Shown here one piece after another: positions 8,787 through 18,043 of a DNA stretch of 32,155 nucleotides. The DNA comes from Akkermansia sp. (GTDB lineage: Bacteria > Verrucomicrobiota > Verrucomicrobiia > Verrucomicrobiales > Akkermansiaceae): the NCBI GenBank assembly GCA_017937215.1, contig JAGBDZ010000084.1, positions 1-32,155 of the forward strand, written 5' to 3'. Position 1 is the first letter of the stretch; each line of letters begins with the position of its first letter. The translations under genes were made by a program, and so were the position numbers. Under the pieces are notes generated by a model. It saw nothing but the letters and a program-made list of their open reading frames with translations, did not search any database and was not told the origin of the DNA.

Positions 8787-8815
8787 AATGTACCACAGGG
8801 CAGTCAGCGTGTCAA
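8787..8815 (-). promoter_or_regulatory. Promoter of rpsP
   Basis: Read on the minus strand: TTGACA (8815-8810), a 17-base spacer and TACATT (8792-8787). This is the best sigma-70-like match in the window. It gives a leader of about 75 bases before the rpsP ATG. Confidence 0.8.
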
Positions 8816-8868
8816 GCACAAAGGCAGATTTTTCCGCACAAAAGTTCAGATACAGGCAGAAAGCAGGC

Positions 8869-8896
8869 TTTACCAGGCGCCGGAATCTGCTAAAAT
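8869..8896 (+). promoter_or_regulatory. Promoter of the lysozyme-like lipoprotein gene
   Basis: TTTACC (8869-8874), a 16-base spacer and TAAAAT (8891-8896). The ATG at 8895 overlaps the -10 box, so translation must begin at the ATG at 8904, about where transcription should start. This suggests a leaderless mRNA. Confidence 0.6.
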
Positions 8897-8903
8897 GGCG
8901 GAT

Positions 8904-9680
8904 ATGAGACTCCTTCTGATTCCCCTGCTTGCCCTTTCCCTGGCATCCTGCGCCACGCAGACACCCCCGCGCCACACGAGGTCGCACTATGCGGTCAACG
9001 TGCAGGAACTGGGGCAGCGCATCTGGAAAAACGAATGCGCCGGCAGCGTGCAGGGACTCGTCTCCTGGAATGCCGGTGAGGCCTTCCCCTCGCTGGGTAT
9101 CGGGCACTTCATCTGGTATCCCGCCGGGGTGCAGGAGGCATTCGACGAGAGTTTCCCCACCTTTGTACGCTACGCCCGCGCCCGGGGCGTGCAGGTGCCT
9201 GCTTATTTCGATGGTTCCGCCCCCTGGGCGAACAAGGCTGCATTCCTGGCCGACCGCAGTGGCAAGGTTGACGCCATGCGCCGCTGGCTGGCCGCCCATG
9301 TGGAGATTCAGACTCAGTTCATCATGGCGCGTTCTCGCATGGCGCTGCGCCGCATGATGCAGCACAGCAGCAACCCACAGGCAGTAGCCTCCCGCTACCA
9401 GGCACTCGCCGCCACCACCCAGGGCATGTACTGCCTGGTGGATTACGTGAATTTCAAAGGCGAAGGCACCAAACCGACCGAGCGCTACAAGGGCCAGGGC
9501 TGGGGGCTCCTCCAGGTGCTGGAGGAAATGCGGGGCTACCCCACCGGCCGCGCCGCCACGGCTGAATTCTCTCGCGCCGCCGGAGCGGTGCTCACCCGCC
9601 GCGTGCAGAACTCCCCCGCCTCCCGCGGCGAACAACGCTGGCTCGCAGGCTGGCTCAACCGCTGCAAGACCTACCGCTGA
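8904..9680 (+). CDS. Lipoprotein with lysozyme-like domain (putative)
   Basis: The 258-residue protein starts MRLLLIPLLALSLASC, a lipoprotein signal peptide whose lipobox LASC puts the lipidated cysteine at residue 16. The mature part contains NECAGSVQGLVSWN, then FPSLGIGHFIWYP. A glutamate followed by a GIGH-type motif is reminiscent of lysozyme-fold muramidases, so a peptidoglycan-cleaving role in the envelope is plausible. I cannot confirm the fold by eye, and the rest of the sequence gives no firm family. The start at 8904 is set by the promoter position. Confidence 0.55.
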   Translation: MRLLLIPLLALSLASCATQTPPRHTRSHYAVNVQELGQRIWKNECAGSVQGLVSWNAGEAFPSLGIGHFIWYPAGVQEAFDESFPTFVRYARARGVQVPAYFDGSAPWANKAAFLADRSGKVDAMRRWLAAHVEIQTQFIMARSRMALRRMMQHSSNPQAVASRYQALAATTQGMYCLVDYVNFKGEGTKPTERYKGQGWGLLQVLEEMRGYPTGRAATAEFSRAAGAVLTRRVQNSPASRGEQRWLAGWLNRCKTYR

Positions 9681-9686
9681 GCCGCA

Positions 9687-9866
9687 TCACTTACGCAGGC
9701 TGAGCCAGTTGGCCACAGCCACCACAAAAAGCAGCGCACAGATACCGGTGTAGAGCACGCGCTCAGCCAGCAGCTTATCCTGCGGGGCCAGGTACCAGTA
9801 TGCCCCGCCCAAGGCGGCGAAGCCGACAGCCAGGATAATGATGCTGATTTTATTTGCCTGCCACAT
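9687..9866 (-). CDS. Small two-helix membrane protein
   Basis: A 59-residue peptide starting MWQANKISIIILAVGFAALG with two hydrophobic segments (about residues 7-26 and 37-54) joined by a short polar loop, ending in NWLSLRK. No family is recognised. It is convergent with the lipoprotein gene and lies just past the rubrerythrin terminator, whose T run sits a few bases before its ATG. Its own promoter is not obvious, so read-through from rubrerythrin is possible. The composition is typical of a real small membrane protein. Confidence 0.5.
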   Translation of the reverse strand: MWQANKISIIILAVGFAALGGAYWYLAPQDKLLAERVLYTGICALLFVVAVANWLSLRK

Positions 9867-9872
9867 GATACA

Positions 9873-9915
9873 GAAAAACAATTCACCCGCCGATTGCAAT
9901 TCAACCGGCGGGTGA
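9873..9915 (-). terminator. Terminator of rubrerythrin
   Basis: TCACCCGCCG (9883-9892) and CGGCGGGTGA (9906-9915) form a perfect 10-bp stem. On the minus strand it is followed by ATTGTTTTT. It begins 10 bases past the rubrerythrin stop codon. Confidence 0.9.
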
Positions 9916-9925
9916 TGTGTATGAA

Positions 9926-10465
9926 TTAATAGTTCACCGCCTCGATGCGGAAGTAGGCCTGGGGATGATCGCACACAGGGCAGATAGCCGGGGCCTTCTT
10001 GCCAATCTGGATGTGGCCGCAGTTGCCGCACTGCCAGATCTGGTCGCCATCGCGGGAGAACACCAGGCCGCCCTCGATGTTGGCGAGAAGCTTGCGGTAG
10101 CGCTCCTCGTGGTGCTTCTCCACAGCTGCCACGCCGTCGAACAGCACGGCCAGCTCCTCGAAGCCTTCCTCGCGGGCTTCCTTGGCAAAGGTGGCGTACA
10201 TATCGGACCACTCGTAGTTCTCGCCATCGGCAGCGTCCTTCAGGTTCTCCATGGTGGAGGGGATGCCTCCGTTGTGCAGAGCCTTGAACCAGAGCTTGGC
10301 GTGCTCTTTCTCGTTGCGGGCAGTCTCCTCGAACAGCTCGGCAATCTGAACGTAGCCGTCCTTCTTGGCCTTGGATGCGTAGTAGAGGTACTTGGTGTGG
10401 GCCTGGGCCTCACCGGCAAAAGCGGTGGCCAGGTTTGCAGCAGTCTTTGTTCCTTCCAGGTTCAT
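9926..10465 (-). CDS. rbr: Rubrerythrin
   Basis: Rubrerythrin reduces hydrogen peroxide in anaerobes and microaerophiles, using a diiron site fed with electrons by a rubredoxin-like iron site. The 179-residue protein has the ferritin-like N-terminal domain with iron ligands in [22 protein letters not shown] and [11 protein letters not shown]-terminal rubredoxin domain follows, with CGNCG (Cys146, Cys149) and CPVCD (Cys162, Cys165). Length and order match the classical form. It has its own promoter and terminator. Its presence suggests an anaerobic or oxygen-tolerant anaerobic lifestyle. Confidence 0.95.
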   Translation of the reverse strand: MNLEGTKTAANLATAFAGEAQAHTKYLYYASKAKKDGYVQIAELFEETARNEKEHAKLWFKALHNGGIPSTMENLKDAADGENYEWSDMYATFAKEAREEGFEELAVLFDGVAAVEKHHEERYRKLLANIEGGLVFSRDGDQIWQCGNCGHIQIGKKAPAICPVCDHPQAYFRIEAVNY

Positions 10466-10490
10466 GATACGTGTCGTGTTAGATTTTTCC

Positions 10491-10547
10491 GCTCCCTCAC
10501 AGGGGAGCCAGCGTCCATAAACTACCACAATGGCAGCCTTATGTAAA
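10491..10547 (-). promoter_or_regulatory. Rubrerythrin promoter and leader hairpin
   Basis: On the minus strand: TTTACA (10547-10542), a 17-base spacer and TAGTTT (10524-10519). The roughly 45-base leader carries a hairpin, GCTCCC/GGGAGC at 10491-10508 with a 6-base loop. No peroxide-regulator site is evident. Confidence 0.6.
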
Positions 10548-10606
10548 CACAATTCTGCGCAAATGACGCAGAGCCTCCTAAACGCGCGCGCAAGCACGAA
10601 AAAAGC

Positions 10607-10635
10607 TTGATTTCTGCGCCCGGCTCTGGTACGGT
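10607..10635 (+). promoter_or_regulatory. Promoter of the LysM/L,D-transpeptidase operon
   Basis: TTGATT (10607-10612), a 17-base spacer and TACGGT (10630-10635). The ATG at 10645 is only 9 bases downstream of the -10 box, again suggesting a leaderless or nearly leaderless mRNA. Confidence 0.55.
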
Positions 10636-10644
10636 ATCTCGCGT

Positions 10645-11526
10645 ATGAAGAAAACCCTTTCGATAATCGGTCTGGGGGCCAGCGTGCTCGTGGCCCTTTC
10701 TTCCTGCAGTCACCACAACGGCGATACTCTGGGGTATGAAGAAGCCATACCCATGAGCGAAGTGGGTGACAGCGAACTGCCACCCTGGGTGCTTGAGGGC
10801 GATGATTCCTACCAGGTGCCCGCCGGCGACCGCACTCCGGAAGTGGACCGCAACCATTTTGCCACCCCGGAACCGGGCGAATCCTTGGCCGTTTCCAATG
10901 GCATCACCAGCCAGAACCAGCCAGCTGTGGCGCATGATGACACCGTGGTGGATTCCCACGTGGCAGACGATTTTGACCCCTACGCCATGCCGAACGGCAC
11001 GGCTGCAGCCCCCACCACCCCGGGTACTGCACAGACTCCGGTGGCCACCACCACACCTAAGAAGCCCAAGCCTGTTGCTTCCACCAGGAAGAAGATTGAC
11101 AAGAAGAAGGTGAAGAAGGTGAGCGAGCCTACCCTGGTGGTGTACAAGGTGCGCCCCGGCGACAATCTGTACGAAATCGCCAAGCGAAGCAATACCACCA
11201 TTGCCCAGATTCGCAAGGATTCCGGCATCAAGGGCGATATCATCCACCCCGGGCAGACCATCAAGGTGCGTTTCACGCCTAAGGGCTACAAGGCCAGCAA
11301 GAAGAAGGCTACCCCCACCACCACTACCTATGTAGTGAAGAAGGGCGACATGCTCTCCAAGGTGGCCGCCCGCCACGGTGTGTCCCTGGCGGCTCTGCTC
11401 AAGGCCAACAACATGACCATGGCCCAGGCCAGCAAGGTACGCCCCGGCACCAAGATTACCATCCCCGGCAAGACCTCCACTGTCTCCAAGAAGAGCACAA
11501 ACACCCGCAAGAAACGCCGTCGTTAA
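10645..11526 (+). CDS. Lipoprotein with two LysM domains
   Basis: LysM domains bind the glycan backbone of peptidoglycan. The 293-residue protein has a signal peptide with lipobox ALSSC, then a low-complexity Pro/Thr-rich linker. The first LysM begins [17 protein letters not shown] (about residue 164) and the second [18 protein letters not shown] (about 228). A basic tail rich in Ser, Lys and Arg follows. There is no catalytic domain, so it is probably an envelope anchor or a scaffold for an enzyme. It is the first gene of a three-gene set with a second LysM lipoprotein (23-bp gap) and an L,D-transpeptidase. Confidence 0.85.
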   Translation: MKKTLSIIGLGASVLVALSSCSHHNGDTLGYEEAIPMSEVGDSELPPWVLEGDDSYQVPAGDRTPEVDRNHFATPEPGESLAVSNGITSQNQPAVAHDDTVVDSHVADDFDPYAMPNGTAAAPTTPGTAQTPVATTTPKKPKPVASTRKKIDKKKVKKVSEPTLVVYKVRPGDNLYEIAKRSNTTIAQIRKDSGIKGDIIHPGQTIKVRFTPKGYKASKKKATPTTTTYVVKKGDMLSKVAARHGVSLAALLKANNMTMAQASKVRPGTKITIPGKTSTVSKKSTNTRKKRRR

Positions 11527-11549
11527 TCCGGCGATTACCCTGAATCTCC

Positions 11550-12290
11550 ATGTCTCTCCGCAGGGAATATCGCTTGTTCATGACGGCCGCCGCGGCGCTG
11601 GGGCTCAGCTCCTGCGCCGTGAAGGATGGGCGGCTGGATTTCACCTGGTGGCAGGATGCTGCGGCACCTGTCATGGAGGATGATGTCATCATCGAATCCG
11701 GCAGCGGTGGTTATTACCACTCCTCGCCGGCTCCTGCAAAGGTGCCTACCACCTCCATCCCCACCGAGCAGCCTGAAATTCAGCCGGTTCCGCAGCAGGA
11801 GAAGAAAAAGCCGCTTCTCTCGCAGAACCAACCGGCAGATACCACAGCCCCGGCCAGAGCACCGCGGACCACCCGCAAACCGGCGCCGGCAGTCACAGCC
11901 ACGCCCGGCATCTACATCGTACAGCCCGGCGACACGCTCACGGCCATTGCCCGCCGCCACGGCACCACCGTGAAAGCCCTGGTGGCCGCCAACGGCATGG
12001 CCAGCGCAGATGTTCCCCTGCGGGTCAACCAGCAGCTCCGGATAGCAGCCGCCGGCAGCGCTGTGGCACCAGCCGCGGTCCCTGCTGCACCAATCAGCCC
12101 CAGGCCGGCAGCCCCCGCACCGACCAGCCAGGGTGGCACCTACACCGTGCAGGCAGGTGATACCCTCTACCGCATCGCCCGCCAGCATGGGGTCAACCCC
12201 GCGGCACTCATGCAGGCAAACGGGCTAACCCCTGAAACCGCCAACAAGATTCGCGTCGGCACCAAACTTCGAATTCCCAAAGCACCATAA
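11550..12290 (+). CDS. Second lipoprotein with two LysM domains
   Basis: This 246-residue protein starts MSLRREYRLFMTAAAALG with lipobox LSSC (Cys at about residue 22). A proline- and alanine-rich linker leads to LysM repeats beginning IYIVQPGDTLTAIARRHG (about residue 121) and TYTVQAGDTLYRIARQHG (about 197). The two domains are more similar to each other than to those of the preceding gene, as judged by eye. It has no visible enzymatic domain and likely binds peptidoglycan. Its TAA stop lies 2 bases before the L,D-transpeptidase ATG, so the two are almost certainly cotranscribed. Confidence 0.85.
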   Translation: MSLRREYRLFMTAAAALGLSSCAVKDGRLDFTWWQDAAAPVMEDDVIIESGSGGYYHSSPAPAKVPTTSIPTEQPEIQPVPQQEKKKPLLSQNQPADTTAPARAPRTTRKPAPAVTATPGIYIVQPGDTLTAIARRHGTTVKALVAANGMASADVPLRVNQQLRIAAAGSAVAPAAVPAAPISPRPAAPAPTSQGGTYTVQAGDTLYRIARQHGVNPAALMQANGLTPETANKIRVGTKLRIPKAP

Positions 12291-12292
12291 TC

Positions 12293-13138
12293 ATGAAACG
12301 CATTCTTTCCCTCACCGCCAGTGCACTGCTGTTCACTGCCTGTTCGACCCAGACTTTCTACGAGCCCGGTCAGAACACGCAGATGCCCGTGCAGCCCATC
12401 GTACCGGTGCAGCTCCCCAACCCGCTGGACCTTCCCGGCAAGGAACTGCCCACTTATGTGAACACCTACCCCGCCGGCACCCACGAGCACTTTGCCGCCA
12501 GCAAGGAATACCCGCTCACCGCTGAACACTGGGCCAATGATGCCCTGCTCGCCCAGGTGACCCGCGCCAATTCCAAGCTGGTGATCTGCATTCCGCAGCA
12601 GCGAGCCCGCCTCTATGTGAACGGCAAGGTGGCGCTCGACTGGCCGGTCTCCACCGGCACCAATGGGCACGAGACCCCCACCGGCGTGTTCCGCGTTATC
12701 GAGAAGAACGAGGACCACAGATCCAGCCGCTATGGCAAGTTTGTGGACGCCAACGGCAAGGTGACCAACAGCAACGCCGACCTGGCCCATGGCCTGCCCG
12801 AAGGCCAGACATTCGAGGGCGCCGGCATGCCCTACTGGCACCGCTTCACCCCGGATGGCGTGGGCCTGCACACCGGCAAGGTGGTGGTGGGCAAGCGCCT
12901 TTCCCACGGCTGCGTCCGCACCCAGAACCACGTGGCTAAGAAATTCTTCCAGCACTCTGTGCTGCAGCTGCCGGTCTACATCACCCGCGCTGTGGAAGAC
13001 TACAACCGCGGCGGGTTCGTGAAACCCATCGATGTGAAATACCGTCCGAAGCCCGGTAACGACTACACGGATAACATCGCGCCCACGCAGATCAAGATTG
13101 TGCCGGCCGATTCTCCGGAAGCCCACTTCCAGGCCTGA
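12293..13138 (+). CDS. L,D-transpeptidase (YkuD) lipoprotein
   Basis: YkuD-fold enzymes form 3-3 peptidoglycan crosslinks or attach lipoproteins to peptidoglycan. The 281-residue protein has a lipoprotein signal (lipobox FTAC, Cys17). The catalytic domain spans about residues 95-220, opening LVICIPQQRARLYVNG. The active site is clear: His193 in VGLHTG and the signature LSHGCVR with Cys207 and Arg209. The segment TGTNGHETPTGVF is also typical. Paired with two LysM lipoproteins in one operon, it probably acts on peptidoglycan at the inner face of the outer membrane. Confidence 0.92.
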   Translation: MKRILSLTASALLFTACSTQTFYEPGQNTQMPVQPIVPVQLPNPLDLPGKELPTYVNTYPAGTHEHFAASKEYPLTAEHWANDALLAQVTRANSKLVICIPQQRARLYVNGKVALDWPVSTGTNGHETPTGVFRVIEKNEDHRSSRYGKFVDANGKVTNSNADLAHGLPEGQTFEGAGMPYWHRFTPDGVGLHTGKVVVGKRLSHGCVRTQNHVAKKFFQHSVLQLPVYITRAVEDYNRGGFVKPIDVKYRPKPGNDYTDNIAPTQIKIVPADSPEAHFQA

Positions 13139-13146
13139 TTTTACAA

Positions 13147-13180
13147 CAGCCCTGCCCCTCCTGCGGCAGGGCTGCTTTCT
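13147..13180 (+). terminator. Terminator of the LysM/L,D-transpeptidase operon
   Basis: CAGCCCTGCC (13147-13156) and GGCAGGGCTG (13165-13174) form a 10-bp stem with an 8-base loop, followed by CTTTCT. It starts 8 bases past the stop codon. Confidence 0.85.
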
Positions 13181-13188
13181 CCCCCGAC

Positions 13189-13602
13189 ATGCCGGCATTC
13201 CGCACACTCCGCTGCGCCAACGCACAGCTTTATCTGGGCGCCTCACTCCTGGTGATAGGCGCGGCAGCCTACGTACTCTGCTGCAAAGACACGCTCTGGC
13301 AGCAAGTGGCAGCCGTGCTGGCGGCCATCCTCACCCCGCTCTGGGCCGCCCACTACATCGCCCTGCGCTTTACCGTGACGGAAGAGAGCATCACCCGCCG
13401 CAGCCTGTGCGGCAGCACCACCCTCCGCTGGGCTGAGCTGACCGCAGCAGAGCTCATCGAAACCAGCAACCAGGGCACCGCCAGCTGCACCATTTGCCTG
13501 CAGGCCGGCGAGAAAAAAATGCGCATCAGTTCCGACCTGCTCCCGCTGGAGGAAGTGGAAGAACTGGCAAAAGAATTGCAGGCTTGCGGGATACTGCATT
13601 AA
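13189..13602 (+). CDS. Membrane protein with PH-like domain
   Basis: The 137-residue protein has two hydrophobic helices (about residues 13-31 and 38-57) followed by a soluble segment. RFTVTEESITRRSLCGSTTLRW there resembles the strand pattern of bacterial PH-domain proteins, which often sit just after two membrane helices. The function is unknown. It lies downstream of the operon terminator with little room for a promoter, so it may rely on read-through. The ATG at 13189 is the first in frame after the terminator. Confidence 0.55.
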   Translation: MPAFRTLRCANAQLYLGASLLVIGAAAYVLCCKDTLWQQVAAVLAAILTPLWAAHYIALRFTVTEESITRRSLCGSTTLRWAELTAAELIETSNQGTASCTICLQAGEKKMRISSDLLPLEEVEELAKELQACGILH

Positions 13603-13645
13603 GCAGCTATCTCCAACAGTTTGTGACTTTTTCTAAAAAAAAGGC

Positions 13646-15101
<1,456 letters not shown>

Positions 15102-15126
15102 TAACCCTGCAATGATGTAATTTTTT

Positions 15127-15177
15127 CCGCCGCCGCCGCATGTTTCCCACGCAGGGAGCACGGCGGCGGTGCTTTTT
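15127..15177 (+). terminator. Terminator of gdhA
   Basis: CCGCCGCCG pairs with CGGCGGCGG (15161-15169), giving at least a 9-bp stem, followed by TGCTTTTTC. Confidence 0.85.
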
Positions 15178-15201
15178 CTCCGCAAATCAATCGTTTTCAC
15201 C

Positions 15202-15229
15202 TTGCTATCGGCTGCATATGTGTTATTAT
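15202..15229 (+). promoter_or_regulatory. Promoter of the NlpC/P60 lipoprotein gene
   Basis: TTGCTA (15202-15207), a 16-base spacer and TATTAT (15224-15229). A further TATAAT lies at 15231-15236 but has no matching -35. The ATG at 15241 follows by 11 bases, so the leader is very short. Confidence 0.5.
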
Positions 15230-15240
15230 GTATAATAACC

Positions 15241-15780
15241 ATGCGTAACATGAACCGTTTTCTTTCCATTCTCCTGGTTCTGCTCCTGATGCTGGGCTTC
15301 AACGGCTGCCAGCAGCAGCTCGGCAGCGGCGCACGCACCCCCAAGTACGTGTACCACGCCGGCTACACCCCCAAGAAGCTCCGCAGCGGCAAGGTGACCA
15401 TCCCCTACCGCGCACCGGCCCGCATCAAGCGCGCCATTGCAGCCGGCAACAAGATTGTCGGCAAGCCCTACCGGCTGGGCGGCGGCCACGGCAAGCACGT
15501 GGATTCGGCCTATGACTGCTCCGGCTCGGTGGCCTTTGTGCTGCGCGAAGCCGGCATGCTCAAGAAAGGCGCCTTCCCCTCCTCCCGCGACTTCCTGAAG
15601 TGGGGCCACCCCGGGTTTGGCAAGTGGCTCACCTGCTACACCAAGCGCGGCCACGTGTTCCTGGTCATAGCCGGCATGCGTTTCGACACCACGGGGACCA
15701 GCCGCGGCGTAGGCCCGCGGTGGTACACCGAATCCCGCCCCTGCGGCGGCTTCTACGTGCGCCACATCCCGGGGTTCTGA
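15241..15780 (+). CDS. NlpC/P60-family lipoprotein
   Basis: NlpC/P60 proteins are cysteine peptidases that cut peptidoglycan stem peptides. The 179-residue protein has a lipoprotein signal (MNRFLSILLVLLLMLGFNGC, Cys23). The papain-like core has the catalytic Cys93 in YDCSG and a histidine at 138 in GHVFLVIAG, preceded by the typical GKPYRLGGGHG. The third, polar residue of the triad is not certain. I chose 15241 because the frame upstream runs through the gdhA terminator and promoter; the ATG at 15250 is also possible. Confidence 0.85.
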   Translation: MRNMNRFLSILLVLLLMLGFNGCQQQLGSGARTPKYVYHAGYTPKKLRSGKVTIPYRAPARIKRAIAAGNKIVGKPYRLGGGHGKHVDSAYDCSGSVAFVLREAGMLKKGAFPSSRDFLKWGHPGFGKWLTCYTKRGHVFLVIAGMRFDTTGTSRGVGPRWYTESRPCGGFYVRHIPGF

Positions 15781-15841
15781 TACCCGCACACCTTCCCCCG
15801 ACTACCCTGCACCCGATAAACCAGCCATATTATCCTTAAAG

Positions 15842-16153
15842 ATGAACGAACTCAACGAACTCAACCACGGCACCCAGCGTATTGACAGCATCATGCAGTA
15901 CTGGGGGCTGGATAATCACGACCTCGTCACCGTCTCCACCGAGCAGCTCACCCACAAGCAGGTGCAGAAAGCCCGCCAGGGCCGAGAACTCACCCTCAAG
16001 ATGATGCAGAAGGTCGCCCGCGCCCTGAATGTTGCCATCTGGCACCGCCTGGATGACGAGGCAAAGGAAACGTATTACGAATACATCCACCGCGACCTCT
16101 TCACATACGCCAAGGGCTTCGACCCCGACTGGCAGGACCCCAACCAGAAATAA
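15842..16153 (+). CDS. Small HTH-like protein
   Basis: A 103-residue protein with the segment STEQLTHKQVQKARQGRELTLKMMQKVARALNV (given here only as its span, residues about 32-64) that has the helix spacing of a lambda-repressor-like HTH, followed by an acidic and aromatic tail ending DPDWQDPNQK. It is probably a DNA-binding regulator, although lack of a ligand domain makes its target unknown. A TATTAT box at 15828-15833 sits 8 bases before the ATG, in line with the short-leader pattern elsewhere. Confidence 0.55.
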   Translation: MNELNELNHGTQRIDSIMQYWGLDNHDLVTVSTEQLTHKQVQKARQGRELTLKMMQKVARALNVAIWHRLDDEAKETYYEYIHRDLFTYAKGFDPDWQDPNQK

Positions 16154-16249
16154 AGCACAATTTACAAGGCACAAAGTACAAATCATCATTCCAACTGCGC
16201 CGGAGGCGCAGGACTATTCGTACTTCGTAATTCGTACTTCGTAATTCAA
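16154..16249. repeat. Intergenic element with tandem 14-bp repeat
   Basis: ATTCGTACTTCGTA occurs twice in tandem (about 16216-16243), followed by another ATTC, directly before the xseA ATG. A small hairpin, GCGCC GGA GGCGC, lies at about 16198-16210. The left part is an A-rich string with ACAA repeats. It looks like a dispersed intergenic repeat; only one copy is in this window. Confidence 0.6.
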
Positions 16250-17572
16250 ATGCCCTTGAGCGTCACAGAGCTGGTCTGCCGCCTGAAACAGACCGTGGAG
16301 GTCAACGTAGGCGAGCAGTGCGTGGTGGGCGAAGTGGGCTCCTGCAAAGCCGCCAGCAGCGGGCACATCTACTTCACCCTCAAGGATGCGCACTGCCAGC
16401 TGCAGTGTGCGCTGTATTCATTCCGCGCGCGCAGCATGCGGCTGCGCCTGCGGGAGGGCATGCTGGTGGAACTGCGCGGCAAAGCCACCGTGTGGGAAGG
16501 CCGCGGCTCGCTCCAGTTCATCGTCGATTCCGTGAAGGAAGCCGGCGTAGGCACCCTGCAGCAGCAGTTTGAAGCACTGAAAGCGCGGCTGGCGGCCGAG
16601 GGGCTGTTCGACCCCGCGCGCAAGCGCCCCATCCCCCGCTTTCCGCAGAGCGTAGCCCTGGTCACCAGCGCCACCGGCGCCGTCATCCAGGACATGCGCC
16701 ACCGGCTGGAGCAGCGCGCCCCCTGGATTCGCACCTACCTCTACCCCGTGCAGGTGCAGGGCAAGGGCGCAGAACTTGGCATAGCCCGCGCCCTGGAGCA
16801 GCTCGGCCACCCGGCCAGCTCCGGCCTGCCGGCGGTGGACTACATCATCATCGCCCGCGGCGGCGGCAGTCTGGAAGACCTCTGGTGCTTCAACGAGGAA
16901 GTGCTGGCCCGCGCCATAGCCGCCTGCCCCGTTCCCGTGGTCTCCGCCGTGGGGCATGAAACAGACTTCACCATAGCAGACTTTGTGGCGGACCTGCGCG
17001 CCCCCACCCCCACCGCCGCCATCGAACTCACCACCCCGGATGCCGCCGAGCTGCGCGCCTGGCTGACCGGCACCGCCCGCCACCTGCGCCAGCAACTCAC
17101 CCGCAATCTGCAAATGGCCCGGCTGCGTATCAAGCTGGCGCAGCAGAGCCGACTGGGCACCCCGCTGGAGCTGCTGGCCCCCTACCAGCAGCGGCTCGAC
17201 GCCCTGGCCGAGGAACTGCACACCGCCCTGCACACCCGCCTGCAAGCAGAGCGCCACCGCCTGAACCTCTGCGCAGCGCGCCTCTCCGCCCCCAGCGTGC
17301 TCAGCCACCTTCACCACGCAGCCGAGCGCATGGAACAACGCAAACAGCTCCTGCTCTCCGCGTTGCACAACCGCCTGGGCACCCACCGCGCCCGGCTCGA
17401 AACCCTGGCCGCCAGACTCACCGCTGCCAGCCCCCAGAACGCGCTCGACCGCGGCTTTGCCCTGGTCAGCACGGCAGATGGACGGCTGGCGAGAGATGCC
17501 GCCGCCCTCATCCCCGGCGATGCACTCCGCATCCGCCTGGCCAAGGGCGAAACCACCGCCATTGTCCAATAA
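16250..17572 (+). CDS. xseA: Exodeoxyribonuclease VII large subunit
   Basis: With its small subunit XseB, this enzyme degrades single-stranded DNA from both ends in repair. The 440-residue protein starts with an OB-fold domain (about residues 5-100), then the catalytic domain with PQSVALVTSATGAVIQD, ARGGGSLEDLWCFNEE and VGHETDFTIADFVADLRAPTP. A long helical, Arg/Gln-rich region (about 265-390) and a C-terminal segment NALDRGFALV follow. xseB is not adjacent. The ATG sits right against a tandem repeat, leaving no Shine-Dalgarno site. Confidence 0.93.
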   Translation: MPLSVTELVCRLKQTVEVNVGEQCVVGEVGSCKAASSGHIYFTLKDAHCQLQCALYSFRARSMRLRLREGMLVELRGKATVWEGRGSLQFIVDSVKEAGVGTLQQQFEALKARLAAEGLFDPARKRPIPRFPQSVALVTSATGAVIQDMRHRLEQRAPWIRTYLYPVQVQGKGAELGIARALEQLGHPASSGLPAVDYIIIARGGGSLEDLWCFNEEVLARAIAACPVPVVSAVGHETDFTIADFVADLRAPTPTAAIELTTPDAAELRAWLTGTARHLRQQLTRNLQMARLRIKLAQQSRLGTPLELLAPYQQRLDALAEELHTALHTRLQAERHRLNLCAARLSAPSVLSHLHHAAERMEQRKQLLLSALHNRLGTHRARLETLAARLTAASPQNALDRGFALVSTADGRLARDAAALIPGDALRIRLAKGETTAIVQ

Positions 17573-17589
17573 CAACCGCACACCCCCAT

Positions 17590-17958
17590 ATGAAAAAAGC
17601 ACTCCTGCTACTCATGCTCGCCCTGCCCGCCCTGGCGCAGAACTATTACGACCGCAGCGGCTCCTACCAGGGCCGAGTCGAAAAAGACTCCAACGGCAAC
17701 CTCCGCTTCTACGACCGCAGCGGCTCCTACCAGGGCCGGGCCGATAAAGACTCCAGCGGCAACCTCCGCTTCTACGACCGCAATGGCTCCTACCAGGGCA
17801 GCCGCAACAAAGACGGCCGCTTCTACGACCGCAACGGCTCCTACCAGGGCCGCGAGGACAATGGCCGATTCTACGACCGCTCCGGTTCCTACCAGGGACA
17901 GCAGCAAAATGGTCGCTTTTACGACAAAAACGGCTCCTACCGCGGCAGCAAACGATAA
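17590..17958 (+). CDS. Secreted YDRxGSYQG-repeat protein
   Basis: The 122-residue protein has a signal peptide, MKKALLLLMLALPALA, probably cut after residue 16. The rest is six copies of a motif of the form (F/Y)YD(R/K)(S/N)GSY(Q/R)G, joined by polar linkers. The first two linkers are 10 residues with DSxGNLR; later ones shorten. At DNA level the first two units are nearly identical, showing recent duplication. No function is known to me. The protein is small, polar and likely periplasmic or surface-exposed. It starts 17 bp after xseA. Confidence 0.75.
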   Translation: MKKALLLLMLALPALAQNYYDRSGSYQGRVEKDSNGNLRFYDRSGSYQGRADKDSSGNLRFYDRNGSYQGSRNKDGRFYDRNGSYQGREDNGRFYDRSGSYQGQQQNGRFYDKNGSYRGSKR

Positions 17959-17984
17959 AATTTGCACATTTCTCAAAAAAAGTC

Positions 17985-18013
17985 TTGCAATGCGTCGCAC
18001 TGTGGTGTATATT
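17985..18013 (+). promoter_or_regulatory. Promoter of tRNA-Leu
   Basis: TTGCAA (17985-17990), a 17-base spacer and TATATT (18008-18013). Transcription would start about 24 bases before the mature tRNA. Confidence 0.7.
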
Positions 18014-18043
18014 CCCCCCGCACCCAGTGCGAAACCAAATGAT

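Noticed and set aside
8718..8903. A longer N-terminus for the lysozyme-like lipoprotein starting at 8718
   Set aside because: It would run through the rpsP promoter and its own promoter and would bury the lipoprotein signal peptide.
17640..17950. Regular repeats in the YDR gene as a CRISPR array
   Set aside because: Repeats are in frame, code for a conserved peptide motif after a signal peptide, and the intervals are not unique spacers of fixed length.
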